Source: Doryteuthis pealeii
Lineage: Eukaryota > Mollusca > Cephalopoda > Myopsida > Loliginidae
DNA: 64,000 nucleotides
Reading direction: 5' to 3'
Assembly (NCBI GenBank): GCA_023376005.1
Contig: CM042160.1
Coordinates: 85,979,103 to 86,043,102, forward strand
Each line of letters begins with the position of its first letter. Position 1 is the stretch's first letter. Below, piece by piece: positions 54,243-64,000 of the stretch. The position numbers and the translations under genes were made by a program. The notes under the pieces were generated by a model. That model saw only the letters and a program-made list of their open reading frames with translations, was not told the DNA's origin and did not search any database.

Positions 54243-54547
54243 CGTGCTAGAAGGCAGTGACTGAGAGTTTTAGTGTCCTGGGTACAATGTTAAACTGCAT
54301 CTAATGGTGAGGTTTCAACTCTGGAGCATGTGGTGTACCCCTTCTTTGTCATTACTCTCTGATCTGGAGTGGTAGTACCTATTAGGGTCCCATTTATGAG
54401 TTAAATAGGTCAATGGATAAGTTTTAAAAAGTGTGTTAAAAAAATTGAATAATACCCAACAATAATAAATAAAACAAATATCTTAAGCATAAAATAACCC
54501 AACAAGGGTTGACATGCTGTAAATTTCAACTAACCAACCAACAAACA
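54243..54547 (+). mobile_element. Retroposon C, 3' part (split element)
   Basis: gtgctagaaggcagtgactg to ggttgacatgctgtaaattt with (AACC)n tail; continues the piece at 53253-53455 with about 70 bp missing at the junction. Confidence 0.8.
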
Positions 54548-54700
54548 TTTTCCAGTTATTAATATAGATTAACTCTTTTTGCAAAAAATGGTCTTAATAC
54601 TTTTATAAGGACATGATATTCTGATTTTACACAACTCTTGTAAATAATAATTAAAATTCTGAGATCTATGGTAGTAGATCTTTTATCATCATCATCATCA

Positions 54701-54755
54701 GGTTGCTTACCTAGCCAAGGTTAAAGAGCCCAGTCTGCCCTACTATTTACCCATA
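54701..54755 (-). mobile_element. SINE B fragment
   Basis: ggttgcttacctagccaagg to ctactatttacccata, joined directly to SINE A. Confidence 0.65.
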
Positions 54756-54756
54756 A

Positions 54757-55112
54757 GTAAGTAGTCGTCGGGGTGGACTAAAGTTGGTATCAGCCTGACA
54801 GCGAGGGAGTCTATCCCCTTTTCACTAGCGCTAGACCAAGGAAATTGTTTTTTAGCGTCTGAGGTGGAGCGCCACGCCTATCATCAGCTCCTCACTTTAC
54901 CGCACAAGTCCCTGGGCTACTCATACGCTGAGTTGGCGAGGGCCGGTATCGAACCAGGAACCTTGTGGTTCCTAGCCAGTTGAGGTGGAGCACCACACCT
55001 ACCATCACCTCCTCACTTTACCGTACGGATCCAAGCTGTGCTACTCATACGCTGAGTTGGCGAGGGTCAGTATCGAACCAGGAACCTTGAGGTTCTCAGC
55101 CAGTTTGACCTT
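54757..55112 (-). mobile_element. SINE A with duplicated 5' half
   Basis: A copy from gtagtcgtcggggtggacta to ccttgtggttcctagccagt (54757-54982) is followed at once by a second copy of its 5' half (54984-55112: gaggtggagcaccacaccta to gaggttctcagccagt). Could be a partial tandem dimer. Confidence 0.8.
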
Positions 55113-55612
55113 ATATGGTTACACAATCAATTCCAATTTCCAAATAAAATTGGAGCATTGCTTTGATAAAACTAATATACATTTATGTCCTTCATTCATC
55201 AGTGTGTTTAACCTTGCAGTAAATGATTTCTGGCTAATTATTCATTTTCTGTTTTCATAACCCCTCCCCCCCCCAGTCCAGCATAGATTCTCTTAAGTAT
55301 TTTCTTTTTCTTTTTCTTTCTTTCTTTTTTTTTTAAATCCCCTACTTCTTTTCTCTTGTTATTCCTACCTTATGATTATGAAGAGTGATGTTAAGAGGTA
55401 AATATTCCCTTTTGATGTGGGTCACCAATTAGCATGTAATAGTCGACCTTGTTGTATGTTGGCTTTTTTTAATATAAGAACATAAGAACTATTTTCATTC
55501 AACTTGATTAATTTCTCATAATTTACTTGTCACTTTTTAAACTACATTTTTCACTCAATTATATCATTATCATATTTTAACAGACTCACGCATTCAAAGA
55601 TTGTTGCTGTAG

Positions 55613-55615
<3 letters not shown>
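55113..55615. other. Unassigned spacer
   Basis: Poly-pyrimidine at 55298-55336; no exon found after it. Confidence 0.5.

Positions 55616-55658
<43 letters not shown>
55616..55658. repeat. (TA)n microsatellite
   Basis: TA tract. Confidence 0.95.
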
Positions 55659-55659
<1 letters not shown>

Positions 55660-55702
55660 ATTATAAATCTTGGAAACTGTGTATGCATATATATATATAT
55701 AA

Positions 55703-55895
55703 AGTAAAATCTGCCTATTATCAGTATCAGCCAAAACTGTGAGGGAGTCTATCACCTTTTTGCTTGTGCTAGACCAAAGAGATTGTTTTGCTGAGGTGGA
55801 GTACCACACCTACTGTCAGTTCCCAGATGCTTTACTGTACAGATCAGATTACATAAGATGTACTATTCATTTGCACAGTTGGCAAGGACTGGTAT
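55703..55895 (-). mobile_element. SINE A, old diverged copy
   Basis: Recognisable by gagggagtctatcacctttt, tgtgctagaccaaagagatt and ggagtaccacacctact; many substitutions, no head. Confidence 0.7.
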
Positions 55896-56414
55896 CAAAA
55901 CTGGCACTTCTATTCATATCTGCAAGTTAATTTTATAGAACAAAGGACTAACAAAAAGTCACCTGTCTGCCTTTTTTTTTTCTTTTTTTTTTCTCTGAAG
56001 TATGAATATGAAATAAGATTAAGTTAATGAAAATGCAGAAACAAAAATATAAATTATTTATCATTCAGAGAAAGTAAATAATTTCTATCACTTCCAGCTC
56101 CACTAACACAGAATGTTAGTATCTGTAAGGTTTATTATGTTGATGGTCATAGTTCTCCATAACTTCCCTTTTTTTTTTTTATAGTTCTCAGCAATAGTTA
56201 TTCTTTTAAAATCCCTCTTTGCCTTTCCTTTAACTATTTTTCTCAAACTTGTCTAGTTTTAAGCAATGAGAAATAATATATAGAAAAAGTTGATTGCTTT
56301 CGTTCAAAGTTGTTGTCGGTATTTGTTACAGTAGTTAAAGTTAAATAAACGGGTCTACTGTGGCTATTCATAGAGAAAAGTAAATAAAGATAAACCATGA
56401 TATATTTTGGCTCG

Positions 56415-56449
<35 letters not shown>

Positions 56450-56491
56450 CAGCATTTGGGTGAACTTGTAAAGCATAAGTTCTCAAATTAG
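55896..56491. other. Spacer with (TA)n
   Basis: TA tract at 56415-56447; nothing else supported. Confidence 0.5.
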
Positions 56492-56793
56492 ACTATTGAA
56501 GTCAGTTAGTCTACTGTTGGTTTGAATAACAGCAACTAACTAAGTACAACTGAAGCAGTGTCCAAGACAGTTGGTATTTATAGAAATCAAGAATAGTCCA
56601 TTCATGCATTTGGGTGATTCCATTCCCTGAGTTCTGATTGGCTGCTTGGTTTCTATGATATTGTGGAGTTTTATAAATACCCTGTCAGTCTGCTGTAGAA
56701 TTGCGACAGGATGGGATTGTATTGAGTTACGACCGCTTGTTGCCATGTCTTACCAATTCGACGGTAATTGGAACTTAGTTTGATTATTCTTCA
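56492..56793 (+). mobile_element. LTR-like dispersed repeat, copy 2
   Basis: Collinear with 23443-23735: aagcagtgtccaagacag, ctgagttctgattggctgct, tttataaatac TATA-like box near 56671, tacgaccgcttgttgccatg, end attattcttca. Confidence 0.5.
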
Positions 56794-56879
56794 TTGCACA
56801 TTTATACCTGTGTGGCTTTCAAATTCCACACGGACAGAAGCAATACACAATAATAAGTTAATGCACCAACTACTACAAT

Positions 56880-57078
56880 ACTACCAACCATCATCATCAT
56901 CATCATCATCATGTTGTACTGACAGCATGGATACCTGTGACTCTCTTTTGCCAACTGTCCCTATCTATCATTGCTCTGCCAGGTCTTCTGCATGGCATCC
57001 TAAATCCACACAGAGCTGATTAATGTAGTTTTTTGCTGGTCGGCCTATACTGGTGTGTCCACATGAGAACGTCATTGA
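56880..57078 (-). pseudogene. RTE LINE 3' end (family I), (GAT)n tail
   Basis: The (ATC)n at 56889-56912 is the tail on the minus strand; upstream the minus frame gives RDSWQKRVTGIHAVST. Broken frames. Confidence 0.65.
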
Positions 57079-57082
57079 GAAG

Positions 57083-57118
57083 GGGATAGACTCCTTCGCT
57101 GATTGGCTGATACCAAAA
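57083..57118 (+). mobile_element. SINE A scrap
   Basis: gggatagactccttcgctga, ttggctgataccaa only. Confidence 0.6.
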
Positions 57119-57633
57119 AATATATTGTATCAACCCCCCTCCCCCCAAAAAAAAATCTTGCTCCACCTTTCAGCCGGAAGGAGTACAGTTAACAAAATCT
57201 CCTACTTTAGTCTGTGAGAACAATTGAATCTTTAGAGCATGAGGGCATCCATTTTGTTTCTGTCTATTTTTATATAATAAATGTCTGCTTTATATGTGTA
57301 AATCTTTTGTATTCACATGAGCTATAATTTAAAATCATCTATTACAGTTAATTATACATTGAGTTATAAAGTTCATTTGGTACATAGTTGCTTTAATATT
57401 TCCGCTTATTAGATCAACGGCATTGTTAGCTTATGAAAAACAAACAATTCTTTTAATAGACAAAGAAATAAGTTGTGTATATCAATAGTATTTCATAACT
57501 CTTTATTGAAAAACAGTAAAATCACATTTTATTTATCAATAGCATTAAAAGTTTCATTATTTTGGATTGTTGTTTTATATGAACTCACAAAGAAATTTTA
57601 TTTACTACAATCTATTTATGAAAGAGATAGGGT
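57119..57633. other. Unassigned spacer
   Basis: C-run/A-run at 57137-57153; no gene. Confidence 0.5.
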
Positions 57634-57908
57634 AATCCTTAACTTTTTCCTCGTAAATTCCTACCATAAAATAAACTGAACCCACATTTTATGTCTGTGT
57701 TTTTGCAATAAGTGTTTTATTTTTCTTGCACCCGTTATTTTACAATACTAAATATATTTTCATTATTCTTTAACAAATAAAGAAAATATATTTAGTATTG
57801 TAAAATAATGGGTGCAAGAAAAATAAAACATTTATTGCAAAACACGGACATAAAATGAGGGTTCAGTTTGTTTTATGGTAGGAATTTACGAGGAAAAAGT
57901 TAAGGATT
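57634..57908. repeat. 275-bp near-perfect palindrome
   Basis: Arms 57634-57761 and 57782-57908 are complementary over about 127 bp with few mismatches (for example aatccttaactttttcctcg / mirrored to gttaaggatt). The spacer is 20 bp. No obvious target duplication and no other copy in the window. Could be a foldback element or an inverted duplication made at a replication fork. Confidence 0.9.
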
Positions 57909-57983
57909 CTCTGGATAGTATTTTTTTCTGGTTTGGTATCTTAATGTTTTCACAGTTGGAATAATACTCGATGTTATTTATTT

Positions 57984-58073
57984 GATGGAAGGGTGATGAC
58001 CAATAGGGATGTAGGGTGAGAGAGAGTCATGGGTATCTGTGCTGTCAGCATGACATGATGATGATGATTTATT
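57984..58073 (+). mobile_element. RTE LINE tail (family I), short
   Basis: accaatagggatgtagggtg, gagagagtcatgggtatctg, gacatgatgatgatg tail. Confidence 0.65.
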
Positions 58074-58168
58074 TATTTCACACTGATGGAAAATAAAATT
58101 GTAACAATTTAAATGTTTAAATTTATTCAAGATTAAATATACAGATGATAGACCTGGATTAAAGTAAA

Positions 58169-58413
58169 GTTGTTGGGGCGGCCTAATGTCGTATCAGCCA
58201 GACAGTGAGGGAGTCTATCCCCTTTTCACTTGCGCTAGACCAAGGAGATTATTTTAGCATCTGAGACGGAGCGCCACACCTACCATCAGCTCCTCACTTT
58301 ACCGCACAGATCCCTGTGCTACTCGTATGCTGAGTTGGCGAGGGCTGGTATCGAACCTGGAACCTTGTGATTCTGAGCCAAACGTTTTACCGACTGAGCT
58401 AAGTCGGCCCTTT
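58169..58413 (-). mobile_element. SINE A, full, with 13-bp target duplication
   Basis: Full length from ttgttggggcggcctaatgt to ccgactgagctaagtcggcc. GGATTAAAGTAAA is repeated at 58156-58168 and 58414-58426. Part of the left copy could be the SINE's own tail. Confidence 0.85.
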
Positions 58414-58454
58414 GGATTAAAGTAAATGATCACTTACTGATCAATAGGTACAAA

Positions 58455-58830
58455 GATTGATTGATTTTAATGGCTTGTCAACCTGTCTAGGGTTATTTCA
58501 TGCCTAGAATTAGAGAATTTTGTTCATCGTATATTTATATTTACATTTACATTTTTTGTGTAGTTGTTTCTTTACAGGTTTTTTTGTACATAGTCTTATT
58601 GAATAGGAATAATTTTTAAATAGACCTATTTGGCCCATAGATGGATCCTAACATGTACTACCATTCTTGGTCAGAGTAGATCTGGTGACTCCATATTCTC
58701 CAGATCCCTAGCCTCATAATCAGATACAGTTTAGTGTCATAACTAGGAGACTCCCCCTTTTTTTTGGGGGGGAGTCTTACCTCTTCTGCATGGGATACAT
58801 ATTCTAAGCCTCGCCGACAGGCAGTGTGCA
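58455..58830 (-). mobile_element. Retroposon C, diverged
   Basis: Tail gattgattgattttaatggc, ggttatttcatgcctag, ggatcctaacatgtactacc, ctaagcctcgccgacaggca. Confidence 0.7.
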
Positions 58831-59417
58831 GAAGAAGTCACTTTAGATATTATTACTAAATAAGTGAACATAAAAAAACTTGTTCAAAGAAGAGATTGAT
58901 ATTTCTTTTTAAAATATACATTATGAGGATTGAGGAAACGTGTAAGAAAGTTAAAGTCGTCTGAAAAATCTCCTAAAATGAAAAGATCTTAGAGGAAAGC
59001 AATGGGATTCAGGAAACGTAGATTTTCTAAGTGACAAAAAAAAAATAATGTAATTCTTTTGTATTTGAGAAACGTTGAAAGATATTACTACTTCATTCTG
59101 TTTGATTTTCATCTTGAGTAACAAAAGTTTCTTTTCACGTCTTCTGACTTTATTATATCAGCTATTAGGGAAATGAAATATGTGATTACAATGGTAAATA
59201 GTTGTTGTTCTGCATAAACTTTTCTAGGATGGTGCATCTTCCCAATTCAATCAGTCAGTCCATTAGTTGTGCATATTGCATTAAAAGCATTTTGTCTGCT
59301 GACTGCCAAGTCTTTAGGACTCTTTTTTTCTTTTTTTTCTTTTAATCAATATGAAGAAAGGAAAAGTAGAATTAAAGGATGTGTTATATCTATTACAACA
59401 CAAATTGGCAACATATC

Positions 59418-59419
<2 letters not shown>
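58831..59419. other. Unassigned spacer
   Basis: AT-rich, no supported feature. Confidence 0.5.

Positions 59420-59453
<34 letters not shown>
59420..59453. repeat. (TA)n microsatellite
   Basis: TA tract followed by ACACAC at the left end of MITE F. Confidence 0.95.
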
Positions 59454-59458
<5 letters not shown>

Positions 59459-59461
<3 letters not shown>

Positions 59462-59745
59462 GTGATGCTGATAGCTTTTTGATTTAATGTGTCCTGGGAC
59501 ACACATATTTGCTTGGAATGAGTCCCAGGGAAAATTGATGGGTCCCAACTAAAGCCATCTAACTCCTACCTTGTAACCTATCCTGTGTAATTAGTTTCTA
59601 AGAAACTATTGAAATGTATTTACAGTTAACTTGAAATGGTGATGGAAGAAAAAAGAAAAACACTGGAACACATGAATACAATTTTACTGCGTCCTTTTAG
59701 ATTTTTATACGTCAGAAACACAAGACACGTACCTATCAGCATCTT
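59459..59745 (-). mobile_element. MITE F, copy 5
   Basis: Best-preserved ends: CAGTGATGCTGATAG at left and CTATCAGCATCTTTG at right, followed by TA. Confidence 0.85.
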
Positions 59746-59793
59746 TGTATATATGTATACATATATATATGTGTGTGTGTGTGTATATATATA

Positions 59794-60193
59794 CTAGCAA
59801 AATAAAAAGACACCCTCCGGGCGATGTAAAAAATTTTGAAAAGGGATGGGAGCTGAAAATTCAATGTCATAGAGTGTGTACCATGAGTATGTAAAATCGT
59901 CAAATTTATTAAAGGAGTAAAAAGAAAAAAAAAGAAAGAAAAAACAATTTGAAATGGAAACAGTTCCGATAACTTTAAATATTATATTAGAATAAAACAA
60001 TCTATATATAAATATATAACACTGGGCATCTATTTATTGAAACAATGAGGATTGTCTAATGTTGCATGCTCACATTTTGAGTATATTTATTCTATGTTAT
60101 GACGTTGGATTATGTGTTGGGTAATGTGACGTAAGCAATGATACAGTTTTTGTTACAGACAAAAACCGGAAGCGAATCTCCATTATTAATAGA
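59794..60193 (-). mobile_element. Helitron K, copy 3
   Basis: Minus strand TCTATTAATAATGGAG (from 60193) to CTAG (59797-59794) followed by T, with the hairpin CGCCCGGAGGGTG near the end. 400 bp, almost the length of copy 1. Confidence 0.8.
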
Positions 60194-60327
60194 GAGATAT
60201 ATATATATATATATATATAATCATCTCCATTTACTATTTTTCTTTCCTTTTCTATGAATTTAGTTATTTTATTTATATCTGATTGGATATTTGTCTGTCT
60301 GTCATGCATATGCAGGGAATTATTTAC

Positions 60328-60465
60328 CCAACTCGTTCACTGCGGGTTAGGATTTGACACAAGATCACATGTATAAAGCATCCAGTGAGGATCAAACTTG
60401 CTTTTCAGTAGTAATGTATCTGTGAGACTAACTTGCTAACCAGTACAAAACAATGTGACGCCTCC
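60328..60465 (-). mobile_element. SINE D, copy 3
   Basis: tatttacccaactcgttcac, ggatttgacacaagatcaca, cttgctaaccagtacaaaac. Confidence 0.6.
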
Positions 60466-60533
60466 CAGGAATGAGTTTAGTTTATGACTTGGATATCTTA
60501 AAGAGTAGCATTTGATTAGGTATATTATATGTA

Positions 60534-61176
60534 CTAGCAAATATATGCACCCTCCAGGTGCAAGTATTTAAGTTTTAATATTATAAAATATCATATTAAA
60601 TTAGAAAGGCTAATGAAACTGAATAAGAATGCAGATAAAAAGATTTGAAACAGAGGGGGTATGATTGAAAAATAGAACAACTTTGAAACTAACTCTTCCA
60701 TCATTTTCCATTACTCCTGTCTTTCATTGATAAATTTTCCTAATTTCACTATTTAGTTAAAATAGGAAGTAAAGAATAATATTACAGTTATTTCTTCTTG
60801 TTAATGGATTTCTTTTAAGATCTATCCCCAAGATTTTTGCTCATATTCAATAAGATAAAACCAAACAATTAGAAATCAATAATACCTAGCATATATTTAT
60901 TGAAATCAAATTTTTTAAGATCAATATGCAAATTAGCCTTCCCATTCATACTGTAATCCACTATTTTGTTGTATATATAAATACAATTGCATGTTATTTG
61001 TATGTAGATATGGTCAACAATCTTAATGATGTAAAACAATTTTATTAATAATTGAGGTTTAAATAAAAATGAAATCATAGAGAATGTGATGTAAATAACT
61101 AAAGGGAATTGTGACTTGTATAGTAACATAGTTTCGGTTACAGACAGACAAACCCACAATCTCCATTATAATAAGA
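60534..61176 (-). mobile_element. Helitron K, long copy
   Basis: Minus strand A^TCTTATTATAATGGAG (from 61176) to CTAG^T (60537-60534). 643 bp, about 240 bp longer than the other copies; the extra interior sequence is AT-rich with no coding. The terminal hairpin is GCACCTGGAGGGTGC-like. Confidence 0.7.
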
Positions 61177-61216
61177 TTAGACCAATTAACAGTATCTATC
61201 TTCTCTCTATTATTTA

Positions 61217-61226
61217 TATATATATA

Positions 61227-61270
<44 letters not shown>
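61217..61270. repeat. (TA)n(TG)n(TA)n microsatellite
   Basis: Compound dinucleotide tract. Confidence 0.95.
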
Positions 61271-61272
<2 letters not shown>

Positions 61273-61719
61273 CACATTAGTATAATAGCAATTTCCTTTT
61301 TGGAATTAACATACATTATGTCTGTGTAAGTAAAAGGACCTAACCTAATTTTGTTTTTAAACTTTCTTTTTTTGTTGACTAAAGTCAATAAGACTTGCAA
61401 ATTTTATTATTGCAACATGTATCATGGTTTCCATTATCTAAACTATATTTGCCAATTGGAAATATCTGAGTTGCACAATAAAACAATTTTGACAAAATAC
61501 AATTTTAAATCCTGTTAAGCATCTATTCCAAATCCAGGAAGTAGCAAATCCCTTTAGGATGTGGATGGTCACAGTTTACGTTATCAGTAAACAGTTTTTG
61601 CAAAAGATAAAGGAGTGGTTTCCTGTAGGCATCGCTAGTATTTAAATTCAGAACTTTATTGCCACTAGAATCTTGCAAGAAGATATATTTGTTACATAAT
61701 GAATGCGCATTAGCCTACG
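61271..61719. other. Unassigned spacer
   Basis: AT-rich; no feature supported. Confidence 0.5.
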
Positions 61720-62150
61720 CCCTTGTGCACATTAATTGAAACAACTACTTTAGTTTCCTTTCTTTCACCATACGGTCAGTTTTAGATCCACTGGAGTGAC
61801 AGGATGTAATCGATTTCTATTTTATTCTCAGATTAGGTCTTTTGCCGTGGTGTGCAAATTAATTGAAACAATCTCTTTAGTTTCCTTTCTTTCATCATAC
61901 GGTCAGTTTTAGATCCACTGGAGTGACTGGGTGTAATCGATATCTATTTTATTCTCAGATTAGGTTGTTTGCAGTGGTGTGCATATTTATCTAAAAAATT
62001 TATAAACTTATACACCTTTGTACAAATTAATTGAAACAATCACTTTAGTTTCATTTCTTTCACCCTACAATCAGTTTTAGACCCACTGGAGTGACAGGGT
62101 GTAATCGATCTCTATTCTTTTCTCATTTGCAGTTATGTGAATAATTAATC
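61720..62150 (+). repeat. Three tandem copies of a Tc1-like terminal region
   Basis: Each unit starts gtgcaaattaattgaaacaa (or close) at 61725, 61852 and 62021 and contains ttagtttcctttctttca, cagttttagatccactggag and gggtgtaatcgat. An inverse of the start word lies at 62380-62398. Confidence 0.8.
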
Positions 62151-62273
62151 TATTTTCTGTGTGTATGAGGAAATTTGTTTGGCCTTGAAAAATATTGCAT
62201 CATATGTGATTGCATCAGATTTTTATCACACTCAGACACTATTGTCTCAACTGTCCTACGGCCATTGCCTGCA

Positions 62274-62357
62274 ATGGGTGTTACTCCAAAAAAGCATATG
62301 AAAATTGTAATGCTGCACGAACACACTGGCAAGTCTTACAGAAAGATGGCGGATGTT
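62274..62357 (+). pseudogene. Tc1-like transposase N-terminus, truncated
   Basis: ATG at 62274 then MGVTPKKHMKIVMLHEHTGK and SYRKMADV, the first helix-turn-helix of Tc1-family transposases. The frame then runs into the right terminal repeat (ttcaattaatttgcacaa, 62380-62398). Catalytic domain absent: an internal-deletion derivative. Confidence 0.65.
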
Positions 62358-62399
62358 ATAATAACAGAATTATTTTTGATTCAATTAATTTGCACAAGT

Positions 62400-62592
62400 T
62401 GCATCATTTTCCTATGGACTCCTATACATAGACACACCAGTGTTGGCTGACCAGCAAAAATTTACATTCATCAGCTCTGTGTAGACACTGGATGCTGTCT
62501 AAAGGATTTGCCAAGAGCAATGCCCAATAGGGATGGATGGTGAGAGAGAGTCAAGGGAATCTGTTCTGTCGACATGCCTTCATGATGATAAT
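62400..62592 (+). pseudogene. RTE LINE ORF2 3' end (family I)
   Basis: Frames give PAKIYIHQLCVDTGC, LKDLPRAMPNRDGW and ERVKGICSV, then a GAT-type tail. One in-frame stop in each block. Sits against the Tc1 terminal repeat. Confidence 0.7.
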
Positions 62593-63298
62593 GAATATTA
62601 GTTGTATATCTCTAACATGAGTAAACTGACCAAAGAGAGCAATATTAAAAAAAAGAAAATTGTGTAGAAATGAAGACCCCCGCCCTGCCCCTATGCTCAA
62701 TGTATAAAGTAAAAATAACAATTATTTTATATACTACAATAGAACAAGAAAAATATAGTAAGATGATATCTCTCTCAAAATGTAAAAAAAAAATGGACCA
62801 TGTTTTATGTTTTGGGAAGAAATTTTTGTTTATTAAGGTTGATTTGAAAATTTACACAACATATTCTTTCTGCAAGGCTTGGTAACAAAGATTTATTGAA
62901 AGGTTCATATCTTGGAAGGTTACCAGAAATATGTTCTGGAGAGTCGAATTTGTAACGATGTATAAGGTGTCAGCATCAGCACTTTGACACCAGGTCAAGT
63001 GGAACCTACACTTGATTAATAAGCCTTTTTGATGATCTGTCAAGTCAAAGAGGATGAAAGCCACATAAAAGCAACACACATTTTCATCCGGCATGCAGTA
63101 GTTCAGGCTAACCAGGGTTTCTATTGAGACAATTTGCCACCTTACTCTCTACCCTTAAGCCTGTTAACTCAGAATTGTTGCTTACAATAAAATAATATTC
63201 AATATATATATTGGCGCCTGAGATCTTTTCTTCCCACATGTTTTCTTGACAAATCCAGCCATTTCATTTGATTCTGAGTTCGGTCATATGAGAATCTG
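62593..63298. other. Unassigned spacer
   Basis: Open frames at 62670-62885 (+) and 62852-63094 (-) have no recognisable motifs. Less AT-rich at 62930-63130. Confidence 0.4.
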
Positions 63299-63720
63299 AT
63301 TCGGTTTGTTTTGTTTTATGGCATATCAACCTCAGTGGGTCATTTAATGCCAATAAAGTTTTGAAATAAATCAATTCTTAATGGATAATACAATTTTTTT
63401 ATAAATACATTTTTCTATTTAACCCAGAGATGGGACCCTAACAGGTACTACCACTCCGGGTCAGGGTGGACCAGGGAGCAATGGTGATGAAGGGTGCTCC
63501 ACATTCCCCAAACCTCCAAAACTGGAACCTCACCATCAGATAGAGTTTAACGTCATTCCCAGGACATGTAGACCCGCAGCCACCGCCTTCTAGCACCCAT
63601 ATGATAAAAAGGGGTTGGAGCTTGCCATAAGGGCAACAGGGTTGGGAAAATCATATAGGTGCTAGGGCTTGACGTGACTAGCCAATTGATCGGAGGGGGC
63701 CTCTCCGACCGCCTTTCCAT
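63299..63720 (-). mobile_element. Retroposon C, long copy
   Basis: Tail gttttgttttatggcatatc at left, through ggaacctcaccatcagatag to ggaggggcctctccgaccgc-like sequence; 5' end truncated. Confidence 0.8.
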
Positions 63721-64000
63721 GGAATAGTACAGAAAGCCCGCGAAATATGTGAAGTCACGTGGGACCTGGTTGGGTCCCAGTTTCAGTTTAGACGTCAGGC
63801 AGAGAAGATGTCCTGCCTTAACTGGAACTCACTGCATACGCGTGCTATGTTAGTGAAATGTTTAGTAAGTAAATAAAAGCTTAAGAAAATAACACGGTTT
63901 TGGATTAATGAATGTCTTGGTAACAAGACTGATATAGAAGAAGAAATGAGTTAAGTGCGACCGACCACCAGACACGAAGTCCCCAAGAAGAAGTCCAGAC
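63721..64000 (+). mobile_element. Retroelement leader and gag-like start, cut by window edge
   Basis: GC-richer leader with AATAAA (63869) and ggtaacaagactgatatag. The last 35 bases (ccagacacgaagtccccaag and on) match the gag-like start at 29874. The translation QTRSPQEEVQ parallels QTQSPQDKVQ there. The rest lies outside the window. Confidence 0.45.

Overview
The window looks like nuclear DNA from an animal. It is AT-rich and saturated with microsatellites and small transposable elements, and no open reading frame longer than about 100 codons looks like a real gene. The mixture suggests a lophotrochozoan, perhaps a cephalopod mollusc: several tRNA-derived SINE families, RTE-type LINE tails, Penelope-like fragments with hammerhead ribozymes, Helitrons, mariner/Tc1/hAT derivatives, and long (TA)n, (TC)n and (CA)n tracts. 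That assignment is inference, because no gene here fixes the species.

Host coding evidence is very thin. The best is one 111-bp exon at 52939-53049 (+) with a clean acceptor and donor that encodes an ankyrin repeat. A GC-richer patch at 2857-2946 has a TATA-like box and a good splice donor and could be a promoter with a first exon. A short open frame enters from the left edge (3-197). If the ankyrin exon is real, most of the window is intron, as expected in a large-intron genome.

The rest is a layered repeat landscape; family letters are mine. A = tRNA-derived SINE of about 240 bp, about 15 copies, some with target-site duplications. B and D = two further tRNA-derived SINEs that share a 3' tail. 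C = retroposon of about 600 bp with an (AACC)n-like tail. F = MITE of about 290 bp with terminal inverted repeats. H = SINE carrying a 21-bp minisatellite and a ribozyme-like motif. I = RTE LINE 3' ends with (GAT)n tails. K = non-autonomous Helitron, 4 copies; a second Helitron family has 2. Many are nested: C inside A (7.5 kb), C inside B (14 kb), B inside a 180-bp satellite (49.6-50.5 kb), and a ribozyme-bearing inverted-repeat element inside C (53.3-54.5 kb).

The most interesting thread is self-cleaving RNA. A 42-nt hammerhead ribozyme with an intact core and three complementary stems lies at 4933-4974 (+). A second, imperfect copy occurs on both arms of a roughly 190-bp inverted repeat at 53.8-54.2 kb, and weaker relics lie at 0.45, 10.9, 21.9, 22.3, 25.5, 32.5 and 33.2 kb. 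At 22.3-22.7 kb a relic sits beside two head-to-head coding fragments that resemble the N-terminal region of Penelope-like reverse transcriptases. Together these suggest decayed Penelope-like or retrozyme-like elements with inverted terminal repeats.

By region: 0-5 kb, H, F, D, K, a possible promoter, C, B, a mariner relic and the ribozyme. 5-13 kb, a 700-bp (TATC/TC) tract, A/C nesting, RTE tail and Helitron 2. 13-22 kb, SINE composites and hairpins. 22-28 kb, Penelope-like relics, an LTR-like repeat, F/H copies and a 50/100-bp minisatellite. 28-34 kb, C, an LTR-type promoter with gag-like fragments, and a LINE tail. 34-42 kb, very AT-rich with internal duplications and a 35-bp minisatellite. 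42-52 kb, hAT and other MITEs, C/B copies, a pyrimidine tract and a satellite. 52-64 kb, Helitrons, the ankyrin exon, inverted repeats, SINEs, a Tc1 relic and the start of a retroelement at the right edge.
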